Below are positions 54,481-62,691 of a DNA stretch of 64,000 bases, in pieces. Numbering within the stretch: position 1 is the stretch's first letter; every line of letters begins with the position of its first letter. The notes under the pieces were generated by a model that was not told the DNA's origin, did no database searches, and saw only the letters and a list, made by a program, of their open reading frames with translations. This DNA comes from an uncultured Alphaproteobacteria bacterium. Its GTDB lineage: Bacteria > Pseudomonadota > Alphaproteobacteria > Rhizobiales > Aestuariivirgaceae. The position numbers and the translations under genes are program-made. The stretch spans positions 1 to 64,000 of the forward strand of contig CALMZX010000076.1 in the NCBI GenBank assembly GCA_937870685.1, in the 5' to 3' direction.

Positions 54481-54564
54481 ATGACGGCGATGGGGTTGGC
54501 TCAGAAAACACTTCAATGGCCGGGATGGGCTTTGTCTGTGGCGCGTCTTTCCAGTGCGCGCGTC

Positions 54565-55164
54565 TCAATCGACAGCTACCACCTGGCCGTTGATGCCGCC
54601 TTCCACGCATTTGGTGAAGGCAAAGCCGACGCGCACGGATGTCACGGGAACATGGCCGGGGAAGAAGCCGTCATACTTCACGGCCGATTCTTCCAACAGG
54701 CCGGGGCTGACGCTGTTGATGCGGATGCCACGAGGCATTTCGATTGCGGCACCCCGCACAAAATCGTCCAGCGCGCCATTCATGGATGAGGCGTTTGCGC
54801 CCTTGCGGATGAAGTCGCGGTTGGTGACGCCGCTGGTGATGGTGATCGAGCCACCATCCTTCACATGGCGCATGGCAATCAGGGCCACGTTGATCTGGCC
54901 CATGAGCTTGTCTTCCACACCCTTGCGGAACTGCTGCGGCGTCATTTCCGCAACAGGTCCGAAATGGCCGTGGCCGGTGGTGGTGATCACGGCATCGACA
55001 GGGCCCAGGGCCTTGAACATGGCTTCGATCGAGGCCTCGTCCATGACATCCACCTTCACGTCACCGCTGCTGCGGCCAGCCGTGATGATCTCGTGGCGCT
55101 TGCGCAGGTCGCTGAGGGCGGCCTTGCCGACGGTTCCGGTTCCACCCACAGCAAGAATGCGCAT
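54565..55164 (-). CDS. Short-chain dehydrogenase-like protein, atypical
   Basis: A 199-residue short SDR with the cofactor motif VGGTGTVGKAAL at the N-terminus and RGIRINSVSPGLLEES near the end. The catalytic Tyr-x3-Lys is absent: the stretch aligned to it reads NASSMNGALDDFV. Members of this shorter family act as reductases on small ketones or have unknown roles. It lies 3 bp downstream of trcR on the same strand. Confidence 0.8.
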   Translation of the reverse strand: MRILAVGGTGTVGKAALSDLRKRHEIITAGRSSGDVKVDVMDEASIEAMFKALGPVDAVITTTGHGHFGPVAEMTPQQFRKGVEDKLMGQINVALIAMRHVKDGGSITITSGVTNRDFIRKGANASSMNGALDDFVRGAAIEMPRGIRINSVSPGLLEESAVKYDGFFPGHVPVTSVRVGFAFTKCVEGGINGQVVAVD

Positions 55165-55167
55165 GGC

Positions 55168-55890
55168 TTACTCCTGATCGTCCGTCTTGAGGCCCTTGAG
55201 CCTGGCGAACACCGAGTCGGCATCGAGTTCGGCTTCACGTCCTGTTCCTGCGGCGGCAGCCTCGGCCTCGCGTTCTTCCATGGCCATGCGGTGGGCAGTG
55301 GTGCCTTCCACTTCAGAGGCCGGAATCAGCGTGCGCGGCGCTTCCACGTCACCGACAACCTTCTTGCGGTTGGCCGCCTTCTGCACGGCGAAATCAAGCG
55401 CGATCTGCGAGCAGAGGCCAAGCGAGACGGGATCCACAGGCTTGATGGAGGAGATGTTCCAGTGGCTGCGCTCACGCACCGCATTGATCGTGTGCTTGGT
55501 GGTGCCGACGAGTTTCATGATGGCGGCGTCGGGCAATTCCGGGTGATAGCGCAGGAGCCAGGCAATGGCGTCCGGGCGGTCGCCACGGCGCGAGACGGGT
55601 GTGTAGCGCGGGCCTGCCGTCGAAGTCTTGACCTGCACATCCACCTTGGATTCAAGAATGGCGAGTGCGTGGCCGGTGTCGGCTTCCGCCTTTGCGATTT
55701 CCTCGCGGGTCAGCTGGCCGCCGGTGACGGGATCGAGGCCCTTCACGCCAATGGCGACATCGCCATCGGCAATGCCCTTCACTTCCAGTTCGTGGAGGTG
55801 GCAAAAATCGGCGATCTGCTTGAAGGTGAGCGTGGTGTTCTCAACCAGCCACACGGCGGTGGCCTTGGGCATCAGGGGTGCGCGTGACAT
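55168..55890 (-). CDS. trcR: Cell cycle transcriptional regulator TrcR (DUF1013)
   Basis: A 240-residue DUF1013 protein, a conserved alphaproteobacterial regulator linked to the cell cycle. The opening MPKATAVWLVENTTLTFKQIADFC and the DNA-binding-like PELPDAAIMKLVGTTKHTINAVRERSHWN are typical. The ATG at 55890 has AAGGAG 9 bases upstream. The C-terminus is Glu/Ala-rich. Confidence 0.9.
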   Translation of the reverse strand: MSRAPLMPKATAVWLVENTTLTFKQIADFCHLHELEVKGIADGDVAIGVKGLDPVTGGQLTREEIAKAEADTGHALAILESKVDVQVKTSTAGPRYTPVSRRGDRPDAIAWLLRYHPELPDAAIMKLVGTTKHTINAVRERSHWNISSIKPVDPVSLGLCSQIALDFAVQKAANRKKVVGDVEAPRTLIPASEVEGTTAHRMAMEEREAEAAAAGTGREAELDADSVFARLKGLKTDDQE

Positions 55891-55989
55891 AATATTTCGC
55901 TCCTTCGGAACCGTTCCACAGGCTCCAATTGTTTGGACACAACTTGTCGGGGATGGCGCTGCTATAGGCGATTGGTGCCCCAAAAGCAA

Positions 55990-56976
55990 TCAGCTTCCGA
56001 CGGCCAGAACAATCTTGCCGACATGCGTGGAGGATTCCATCAGGGCGTGCGCTTCCGACGCCTTTTCAAGAGGATAGACAGCGTGAATGGTGGGGCGGCA
56101 ACGCCCTTGCGCCAAGAGCGGCCAGACCTTCGCTTCAAGGGCGCGGGCAATCTCCGCCTTCTCGGCCACACTGCGCGGGCGCAGGGTGGAACCGGTGTAG
56201 GTGAGCCTTTTCACCATGATGGGCAGGAGATCAGCCTGGACCCGCGAGCCTTCCTGGAAGGCGATCTGCACGATGCGGCCATACATTGCCGCCACCTTGA
56301 GATTGCGCTCCACATAGCTGCCGCCCACCATGTCGAGGATGACATCGGCTGCAAGCCCCTGCTCTTTCATCACGGCCAAAAAATCCGAAGTGCGGTAGTT
56401 GATGGCGAAGTCGGCACCAAAGATGCGGCAAGCCTCGCATTTCGCATCCGAGCCCGCGGTGGCGATGACCTTCGCGCCAAAGGCCTTGGCCAGCATGATG
56501 GCCGTGGAACCGATGCCGCTGGTGCCGCCGTGGACGAGCAATGTTTCGCCCGCCTTCAATGCGCCTCCGCCAAAGACATTCGTCCAGACCGTGAAGTAGG
56601 TCTCGGGCAATGCCGCCGCCTCAGTCATGGTCATGCCAGCGGGAATAGGCAGGCAATTGTCCGCAGCAGCGATGCAGTACTCGGCATAGCCGCCGCCCGG
56701 CACAAGGGCGCAGACGTCGTCACCGATCTTCCAGCGGTCAACGCCTTCGCCCAGTGCCACAACCTGGCCGGCGATTTCGAGACCCGGTGTTGCCGGTGCT
56801 CCGGCGGGTGGCGGATAGGCCCCCTTGCGCTGCATCACATCGGGACGGTTGACGCCCGCCGCCGCCACCTTCACCAGCACCTGTCCCACACCGGGCGACG
56901 GCCGGTCCAGTTGAGACGGCACCAGAACCTCGGGCCCGCCAGGCGCGCGGATGGCGATCACGTTCATCTTCATCAT
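55990..56976 (-). CDS. NAD(P)H-quinone oxidoreductase (zeta-crystallin type)
   Basis: A 328-residue zinc-free medium-chain reductase. The cofactor motif is HGGTSGIGSTA and the family blocks AGVNRPDVMQRKGAYPPP and TPGLEIAGQVVALG are present; zinc ligands are lacking. It reduces quinones or enones with NAD(P)H. GGGAG lies 5 bases before the ATG at 56976. Confidence 0.88.
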   Translation of the reverse strand: MMKMNVIAIRAPGGPEVLVPSQLDRPSPGVGQVLVKVAAAGVNRPDVMQRKGAYPPPAGAPATPGLEIAGQVVALGEGVDRWKIGDDVCALVPGGGYAEYCIAAADNCLPIPAGMTMTEAAALPETYFTVWTNVFGGGALKAGETLLVHGGTSGIGSTAIMLAKAFGAKVIATAGSDAKCEACRIFGADFAINYRTSDFLAVMKEQGLAADVILDMVGGSYVERNLKVAAMYGRIVQIAFQEGSRVQADLLPIMVKRLTYTGSTLRPRSVAEKAEIARALEAKVWPLLAQGRCRPTIHAVYPLEKASEAHALMESSTHVGKIVLAVGS

Positions 56977-57043
56977 TTTTACTCCCTGATCTTGCCCAAG
57001 GTTAACCGCTGCGCCAGAGTTCGTTCAAGCGACGGAGGAAAAA

Positions 57044-57229
57044 ATGGACCTCGATGATTTACCAAAACCGCAGGCGAACCCCGGTGTGGGCGAGCCGCTT
57101 GACAGCATTTCCATCGCGGAACTTGAGCAACGCATCATTGCTTTTGAAGGAGAAATCGCCCGCATCAAGGCCGAGATCGCCAGGAAGCAAGCGTCCAAGG
57201 CCGCAGCAGACGCCTTCTTCAAATCGTAA
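57044..57229 (+). CDS. DUF1192 small coiled-coil protein
   Basis: A 61-residue protein with SIAELEQRIIAFEGEIARIKAEIARKQ, a heptad-like coiled coil, preceded by MDLDDLPKPQ. It matches DUF1192, a small Rhizobiales family of unknown role. GGAGG lies 6 bases before the ATG. Confidence 0.82.
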   Translation: MDLDDLPKPQANPGVGEPLDSISIAELEQRIIAFEGEIARIKAEIARKQASKAAADAFFKS

Positions 57230-57335
57230 ACGCGGCGCTCCGGAATGCGGCAAGAAAGACTGAAAACCGGGTTCCGGGTTAACCATTCAGCAAGTTTTTC
57301 CGTTTACCTTAATACTCAGTCCGGAGCGATCCGGA

Positions 57336-57412
57336 TTCTCTGAGTGGTTCTGTCCACTCTGTTTGACGCCTCCCTGTTAGAACTCAAGCCGCGGTTTCCG
57401 CGGCTTTTTTTT
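57336..57412 (+). ncRNA. Candidate trans-acting small RNA, MmgR/alpha-r8 (suhB) family
   Basis: A 77-base segment with three hallmarks. The first is a 5' hairpin GAGTGG-TTCTGT-CCACTC (57342-57359). The second is an unpaired conserved stretch TTGACGCCTCCCTGTTAG (57362-57379). The third is a Rho-independent terminator (57387-57412). Size, order and the GCCTCCCTGTTAG stretch match what I know of the Sinorhizobium MmgR RNA, which regulates polyhydroxybutyrate storage. It lies in a 321-bp gap between the DUF1192 and DUF1465 genes, with TTAACCAT at 57279 about 50 bases upstream. Confidence 0.6.
57387..57412 (+). terminator. Rho-independent terminator of the candidate small RNA
   Basis: Perfect 8-bp stem AGCCGCGG-TTT-CCGCGGCT followed by a run of seven further T. 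It is too far (158 bp) from the DUF1192 stop to be only that gene's terminator, which supports an independent short transcript. Confidence 0.85.
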
Positions 57413-57550
57413 GTTCCGCCATCATGGCCCCGGACTTGCTCTCTCTCTTGCGACACAGGCACGCCGCCCCAGAATGGCCCACCACCTCCCGGTGGACAAC
57501 GGAGCGCGGAATGCTAAAACCATAAACAAGTGAGTAAGAGGTTGTTCACC

Positions 57551-58078
57551 ATGGGGAATGCGGCGGGAACAGGATTTGGCAGCCGGGGCACTGTCGATTT
57601 CCTCACGAAATTCACGGGTTCCGACCAGTTCGAGAAAGTCTTCAAGGAAGGCATGGGCCTCGTTGAGGAGACGGCGAATTACCTCGATGGCCAGGGCCGG
57701 GCCGACAGCAAGATTCTCGACCGTTCAGGCGCCATCGCCTATGCTACCGAAAGCATGCGCCTCACCACGCGCCTGATGCAGCTGGCCTCCTGGCTTCTGT
57801 TGCAGCGCGCCATCGCTGCCGGTGAACTGGGCAGCGATGAAGCACGGAAGGAAAAGAACCGCATCAGTCTGAGCGACATCGGCCGCGGCAGTGATATTCC
57901 GGGTGCGGAGCAATTGCCGGAAGGCCTGACCGAGTTGGTGGACCGTTCGCTGCGCCTGCTTGACCGGATCAGGACGCTTGATCTCATGATCTCGCGCCAG
58001 AAGCAGCCGGAGGCCGTCAACGAGAACCCGGTTGCCTCGCAACTGGACCAGCTGGCCCGGGCCTTCGGAACGCGCTGA
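57551..58078 (+). CDS. DUF1465 family protein
   Basis: A 175-residue protein of the alphaproteobacterial DUF1465 family (GMGLVEETANYLDGQGR, AYATESMRLTTRLMQLASWLLLQRA, LVDRSLRLLDRIRTLD). It is mostly helical, without signal or membrane segment; function unknown. I took the ATG at 57551; a GTG at 57530 in frame is possible. It is followed 20 bp later by the TPR gene. Confidence 0.82.
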   Translation: MGNAAGTGFGSRGTVDFLTKFTGSDQFEKVFKEGMGLVEETANYLDGQGRADSKILDRSGAIAYATESMRLTTRLMQLASWLLLQRAIAAGELGSDEARKEKNRISLSDIGRGSDIPGAEQLPEGLTELVDRSLRLLDRIRTLDLMISRQKQPEAVNENPVASQLDQLARAFGTR

Positions 58079-58098
58079 CACGGTGACCGTACACGGCC

Positions 58099-59406
58099 AT
58101 GACTGAACGCGAAGCGCCACGGCCCGCGCCATCCCGCGCCAGACTGCCGCTCGCCCCGCGCCCGAAGCCGCCGCAGGGCGCCTCCGTCGAGCCGGGCAAG
58201 CCCATGGGTAACCTTCTGGATGACCTGCGCAAGATCATCCTCAACCTCGCCTTCTTCGCGCTCGTCGGACTCCTCGTCTTTGCCGCCGTGAAGGTCCTGC
58301 GCTCCGGCGACATGACCATTGATGCCATTGGCCTGCCCAAGAACATCAAGGAGCTTGGCTACAGCGAGGACGGCGCGGCCCTGATCCTGTCCGACAACAT
58401 CCGCACCATTGCCGAAGCCGCGAAAGCAGACGAGGCGCTGCTCACGGTGAAAACGAACTTCGAAGACCAGGACATCTCCGTCCCGGTGGAAGGCCTTTCG
58501 TTCAGTTCCATCATCCGCCTGCTGCGCCAGACGCTGGGCCTGCCACAGCACAGGCTCATCGCGGATTTTGTCTGTCCCAATGAGCCGTGCACCACCGGCA
58601 ACCTTGAACTCCGGCTGCGTTACCTGAAAGGCACTGGCGCACCCAAAGCGGTGGCGAACGTCAAGGGCGCCTCGCCTGATGCCATCCTGCAGGCCGCCGC
58701 CGAACGCTTCATGGAGCAGCAGGCCCCGATGGCGCTGGCGCTGCATCTCTACAACGAAGAGCCTGCCCGCCGCGCCGAAGCCATGGCCCTGACACAGCGC
58801 ATCGCGCGCTCGGGTTCAGACGAGAAGCTGTCTGCCCTGAACCTGATCGGCGTCGAGTTGCTGGAACGGCCGGAGAAGCGGCCAGAGGACCTCAAGCAGG
58901 CCATCGGCTACTTCGAACAGGTCATCGCCCAGGAACCGGGCCTCGCCATGGCCCATACCAACTGGGGAGCGGCACTGAGCGCGCTTGGCGACAAGGCGGG
59001 CGCCACGGAAAAATACCGCGAAGCCATCCGGCTTGCGCCGGACGAGCCCATGCAGCACCACAATCTCGGCGTCGTGCTGGCGGCGCAGGGCAAGACTGCC
59101 GAAGCCATCGCCTCATTCGAGAAGGCCATCAGTCTCGCGCCGGGCTATGCCGACAGCTACATGGGGCTTGGGGGGGTGCAGATGGGCGCGGGTGACGCGG
59201 CGGCGGCCCTCGGCAATTTCGAGAAGGCGGCCGCGCTCAATCCCTCCAGTGCCGATGCGCAATACAACATCGGTGTCGCGGCGAGCAAAACCGGCAACGC
59301 CACCGAGTCGCGGCAGGCCTTTGAAACCTATCTGCAACTTGAACCCGACGCCTCCGACAAGGTGACGGTGCAGGGGTTCATCGACGAGCTTTCGAAGCTG
59401 CAATAG
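58099..59406 (+). CDS. Membrane-anchored tetratricopeptide repeat protein
   Basis: A 435-residue protein with a Pro-rich cytoplasmic N-terminus, one membrane helix (about 47-66), a globular part with two cysteines (CPNEPC), and four to five TPR units from about residue 250 to 425 (AHTNWGAALSALGD, HHNLGVVLAAQGK, AQYNIGVAASKTGN). The TPRs should lie in the periplasm and bind partner proteins. It ends at a bidirectional terminator. Confidence 0.82.
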   Translation: MTEREAPRPAPSRARLPLAPRPKPPQGASVEPGKPMGNLLDDLRKIILNLAFFALVGLLVFAAVKVLRSGDMTIDAIGLPKNIKELGYSEDGAALILSDNIRTIAEAAKADEALLTVKTNFEDQDISVPVEGLSFSSIIRLLRQTLGLPQHRLIADFVCPNEPCTTGNLELRLRYLKGTGAPKAVANVKGASPDAILQAAAERFMEQQAPMALALHLYNEEPARRAEAMALTQRIARSGSDEKLSALNLIGVELLERPEKRPEDLKQAIGYFEQVIAQEPGLAMAHTNWGAALSALGDKAGATEKYREAIRLAPDEPMQHHNLGVVLAAQGKTAEAIASFEKAISLAPGYADSYMGLGGVQMGAGDAAAALGNFEKAAALNPSSADAQYNIGVAASKTGNATESRQAFETYLQLEPDASDKVTVQGFIDELSKLQ

Positions 59407-59460
59407 CGGCGGACAGCACAGCCGCACGCTGCTGATACGATCCATCATCCCAAACGCAAA

Positions 59461-59488
59461 AACCCGGTCCGCGAGGACCGGGTTTTCT
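59461..59488. terminator. Bidirectional Rho-independent terminator
   Basis: Perfect 10-bp stem AACCCGGTCC-GCGA-GGACCGGGTT, flanked by AAA on the left and TTCTGTTT on the right. It serves both the TPR gene (plus strand) and rpmE (minus strand), which converge here. Confidence 0.85.
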
Positions 59489-59511
59489 GTTTCCAGCCGG
59501 AGCCGGAAAAA

Positions 59512-59733
59512 TTACTTCTTGAGGAAGCCGAACTTCTGGTTGAAGCGCGACACGCGGCCACCGCGGTCCACGAGGCCCTGCTGGCCGCCGGTCCATGCGG
59601 GGTGCGACTTCGGATCGATGTCGAGGTTCAGCGTGTCGCCGGACTTGCCGTAGGTCGAGCGGGTCACGAACTTGGTGCCGTCGGTCATCACAACGGTGAT
59701 CGGGTGGTAATCGGGATGGATGCCGGACTTCAT
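59512..59733 (-). CDS. rpmE: 50S ribosomal protein L31
   Basis: A 73-residue L31 ([35 protein letters not shown]). It has no cysteines, so it is the zinc-independent form usual in Rhizobiales. The leader upstream carries an imperfect hairpin. Confidence 0.95.
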   Translation of the reverse strand: MKSGIHPDYHPITVVMTDGTKFVTRSTYGKSGDTLNLDIDPKSHPAWTGGQQGLVDRGGRVSRFNQKFGFLKK

Positions 59734-59755
59734 GGTTCTATCTCTTCAAAACAAT

Positions 59756-59786
59756 GCGGCGTTTTGCCAAACTGGAAAAGCGCCGC
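59756..59786 (-). promoter_or_regulatory. Imperfect hairpin in the rpmE leader
   Basis: On the minus strand GCGGCGCTTTTCC pairs imperfectly with GGCAAAACGCCGC around a 5-base loop, 23-53 bases upstream of the rpmE ATG. It could be an L31 autoregulatory element. Pairing is strong only in the outer six base pairs. Confidence 0.35.
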
Positions 59787-59885
59787 CGGGTGACAAGGAA
59801 TGTGGCGGTCCTATATAGGAGGGAGCGGGCGGCTGCAAGGCCCTCAAAACACAAGGGGCTGGCCAGGAGCTGGCAAGGGGCTGGA

Positions 59886-61676
59886 ATGAGCAACGTCTAC
59901 GAACAGGAAGCCAAAAGGCGTGAAAAATCAAGGAATTTGCGCCCCCTGCGGCGGCTCCTGCCCTTTGTCGCCAAGTACCGGCCCCAAGTTGCCATGGCGT
60001 TTGTCGCCCTGCTGGTGGCCTCGCTGGCAACGCTCGCCATTCCGATTGCGGTGCGGCGGGTTTTCGACCACGGGTTCACCGGCGAGAACGCAGGCCTGGT
60101 AGACCAGTATTTCGGCGTGATGCTGGCGGTGGTCGGGCTGCTGGCGCTAGGCTCGGCCGTGCGGTTCTACTTCGTCACCTGGATTGGCGAACGCGTCGTC
60201 GCCGATGTGCGCGATGCCCTGTTCCGCCACCTCACGCTGCTGGCGCCATCCTACTACGAGACGCAGAAGACCGGCGAAGTGATCTCGCGGCTCACCGCCG
60301 ACACCACCCAGATCAAGAGCGCCTTCTCCTCCACCGCGTCCATCGCGCTGCGCAACGTCGTCATGCTGGCCGGTGCGCTGGTCATGATGGTCTATACCAG
60401 CCCCAAACTCTCCGGGCTTGCGGCGCTGGCGATTCCGCTGATCGTGCTGCCGCTGGTGCTCTATGGGCGGCGGGTGCGTTCCCTGTCGCGGCTGGCCCAG
60501 GACACGCTGGCCGACAGTGCCGCCTTCGCGCAGGAGCGGCTTTCGGCCATTGCAACGGTGCAGGCCAATACCCAGGAAAGCGGCACCATGGCAGCCTTCA
60601 GTGCGGCGACCCGCACGGCCTTTGATGCTGCGGCCAAGCGCACGCTGGCGCGCGGCGTGCTGACCTTCCTCATCATCCTCGTGGCATTGGGTGCCATTGT
60701 CGGGCTGTTGTGGTTCGGCGCGCGCGACGTGATGGCGGGGCGGCTCTCCGGCGGCACGTTGAGCCAGTTCTTGCTCTATGCGGTGTTTGCCGCAAGCTCG
60801 CTGGGGCAATTGTCGGAAGTCTATGGCGAGGTGCAATTGGCGGCAGGCGCTTCGGAGCGCATTTCGGAATTGCTGGATGAAAAGCCATCGATCAGCAGTG
60901 CTGCCGGTGCCACGCCCCTGCCCGCCCCTGCCAAAGGCCTGATCACCTTCAAGGGTGTCTCGTTCCACTATCCCTCACGGCCCGGGACGGAGATTCTCGG
61001 CAAGCTCTCCTTCACGGCGAAGCCGGGTGAGGTGGTTGCCATCGTCGGCCCGTCGGGTGCGGGCAAGACCACCATCTTCACGCTGCTGCAACGCTTCCAC
61101 GATCCGCAATCCGGACAGATCTCCGTTGATGGCGTCGCTTTGCCCGACGCGGACCTTGCAAGCCTGCGCGGTGCCATTGCCACGGTGCCGCAGGACCCGG
61201 TGATCTTCTCCGGATCGGTGGAAGACAACATCCGCTTCGGCAGGCCGGAGGCCTCCACGGCCGAAGTTGAGGCTGCGGCCAAGGCGGCCCGCGCCGATGG
61301 CTTCATCAAGGCCCTGCCACAGGGCTACGCCACACTCCTTGGCGAACGCGGTGTCACGCTTTCCGGCGGTCAGCGGCAGCGCGTGGCCATCGCGCGAGCC
61401 ATCCTGCGCAACGCCCCCATCCTGCTGCTCGATGAGGCCACCAGTTCGCTGGATGCCGAAAGCGAACAGCTGATCCAGCAGGCGCTGGAACACGTCACGC
61501 AGAACCGCACGACATTGGTGATCGCCCACAGGCTTGCGACGGTGCGCAATGCCGACCGCATCCTTGTGCTCGACAAGGGCAAGCTGGTGGCGCAGGGCAC
61601 GCACGGCGAGTTGATGAAGAAGAGCCCGCTCTATGCGAAGCTCGCCAAATTGCAGTTCAGCGTTCCGTCAGCTTGA
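59886..61676 (+). CDS. ABC exporter, transmembrane and ATPase domains fused (MsbA-like)
   Basis: A 596-residue half-transporter. Six membrane helices (about 33-310) are followed by an ATPase domain with Walker A GPSGAGKT (Lys394), signature LSGGQRQR, Walker B ILLLDEATSSLD and the switch His in VIAHRLATV. Family: ABCB/MsbA-type exporters of lipids or drugs. The ATG at 59886 (MSNVYEQEAKRR) was chosen on homology. Its end overlaps the convergent OmpA-like gene by 20 bp. Confidence 0.92.
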   Translation: MSNVYEQEAKRREKSRNLRPLRRLLPFVAKYRPQVAMAFVALLVASLATLAIPIAVRRVFDHGFTGENAGLVDQYFGVMLAVVGLLALGSAVRFYFVTWIGERVVADVRDALFRHLTLLAPSYYETQKTGEVISRLTADTTQIKSAFSSTASIALRNVVMLAGALVMMVYTSPKLSGLAALAIPLIVLPLVLYGRRVRSLSRLAQDTLADSAAFAQERLSAIATVQANTQESGTMAAFSAATRTAFDAAAKRTLARGVLTFLIILVALGAIVGLLWFGARDVMAGRLSGGTLSQFLLYAVFAASSLGQLSEVYGEVQLAAGASERISELLDEKPSISSAAGATPLPAPAKGLITFKGVSFHYPSRPGTEILGKLSFTAKPGEVVAIVGPSGAGKTTIFTLLQRFHDPQSGQISVDGVALPDADLASLRGAIATVPQDPVIFSGSVEDNIRFGRPEASTAEVEAAAKAARADGFIKALPQGYATLLGERGVTLSGGQRQRVAIARAILRNAPILLLDEATSSLDAESEQLIQQALEHVTQNRTTLVIAHRLATVRNADRILVLDKGKLVAQGTHGELMKKSPLYAKLAKLQFSVPSA

Positions 61677-62685
61677 GTTCGATGCGGCGGTTTTCGGATT
61701 TGGCGTCTTCGCTGTCGCCTTCCACAAGCGGCTGAAATTCGCCAAAGCCTGCGGCCACGAGGTGCTTGGGTTGCACCCCTTGCGCGACCAGGAAGTTGAC
61801 CACGGTGATGGCGCGCGCCGCCGACAGTTCCCAGTTTGACTTGAACTGCGGGGACTGGATGGGATCGGCGTCGGTGTGGCCGTCGACGCGCAGCACCCAG
61901 GCGATGTCGCCGGGAATTTCGCGCTCAAGCTGGCGCAGTGCGTCGGCCAGTTTCAGCATCTCCACCTTGCCCGCCTCGTTCAGGTCGGCGCTGCCCTTGG
62001 GAAAAAGCACTTCCGCCTGAAAGACGAAGCGGTCGCCAACCACCAGTATGTCCGAGCGCTGCGAGAGAATCTGGCGAAGGCGGCCAAAGAACTCGGAGCG
62101 GTATTTGGAGAGTTCCTGCACCTTCTGGGCCAGCGCCATGTTGAGGCGTTTTCCCAGGTCGGCGACCTGCGCTTCCGAGGCCCTGTTGCGGTCTTCGGCG
62201 GCATCGAGCAACGCATTCAATTGCGAGAGCTGGCGGCGCATGGCGGCGATCTGCTGGTTGAGCAGCTCCACCTTGGCCAGCGCCTCGGAGGAAATCTTCT
62301 TCTCCGCATCAAGCGAGGTTTGCAATGTCGAGACGATGGAACCCGCCGACTGGCCCTTCTCGTTTTCGGCCTGCAGGTCCGCCAGCAGGTTGGCGCTCTT
62401 GGCCTTCTCCTTGTTGAAGTCGTCTGTGAGAGAGAGAAGCTGCGCCTCCACCTCGGCCTTGGCGGATTTTTCCAGATTGAGCAGTTCGGTCAGTTCGGCG
62501 ATCTGCGAACGCAGTTGCCCTAGCGCTGAATCCTGCCCGGTGATCTCGCGCGCCAGCAGGAACTGGGCGATCATGAAGACCGAGAGCAGGAAGGTGATGA
62601 CCAGCAGGAGCTGGGCCATGGCATCGACGAAGCCCGGCCAATAGGGCGCGTCTTCCTGGCGTCTGCGGCGTGAGAGGGAGGGCAT
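61657..62685 (-). CDS. OmpA/MotB-like peptidoglycan-anchored protein
   Basis: A 342-residue protein with one membrane helix (about 23-45) beginning with Asp21 (FVDAMAQLLLVITFLL), the position of the proton-binding Asp of MotB/ExbD. A long coiled coil follows (about 50-190), then a C-terminal OmpA domain that binds peptidoglycan (LRVDGHTDADPI, SNWELSAARAITVV, ENRRIELKL). It lies 6 bp downstream of the MotA/ExbB-like gene and should form a proton-driven complex with it. Confidence 0.85.
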   Translation of the reverse strand: MPSLSRRRRQEDAPYWPGFVDAMAQLLLVITFLLSVFMIAQFLLAREITGQDSALGQLRSQIAELTELLNLEKSAKAEVEAQLLSLTDDFNKEKAKSANLLADLQAENEKGQSAGSIVSTLQTSLDAEKKISSEALAKVELLNQQIAAMRRQLSQLNALLDAAEDRNRASEAQVADLGKRLNMALAQKVQELSKYRSEFFGRLRQILSQRSDILVVGDRFVFQAEVLFPKGSADLNEAGKVEMLKLADALRQLEREIPGDIAWVLRVDGHTDADPIQSPQFKSNWELSAARAITVVNFLVAQGVQPKHLVAAGFGEFQPLVEGDSEDAKSENRRIELKLTER

Positions 62686-62691
62686 GGGCAG

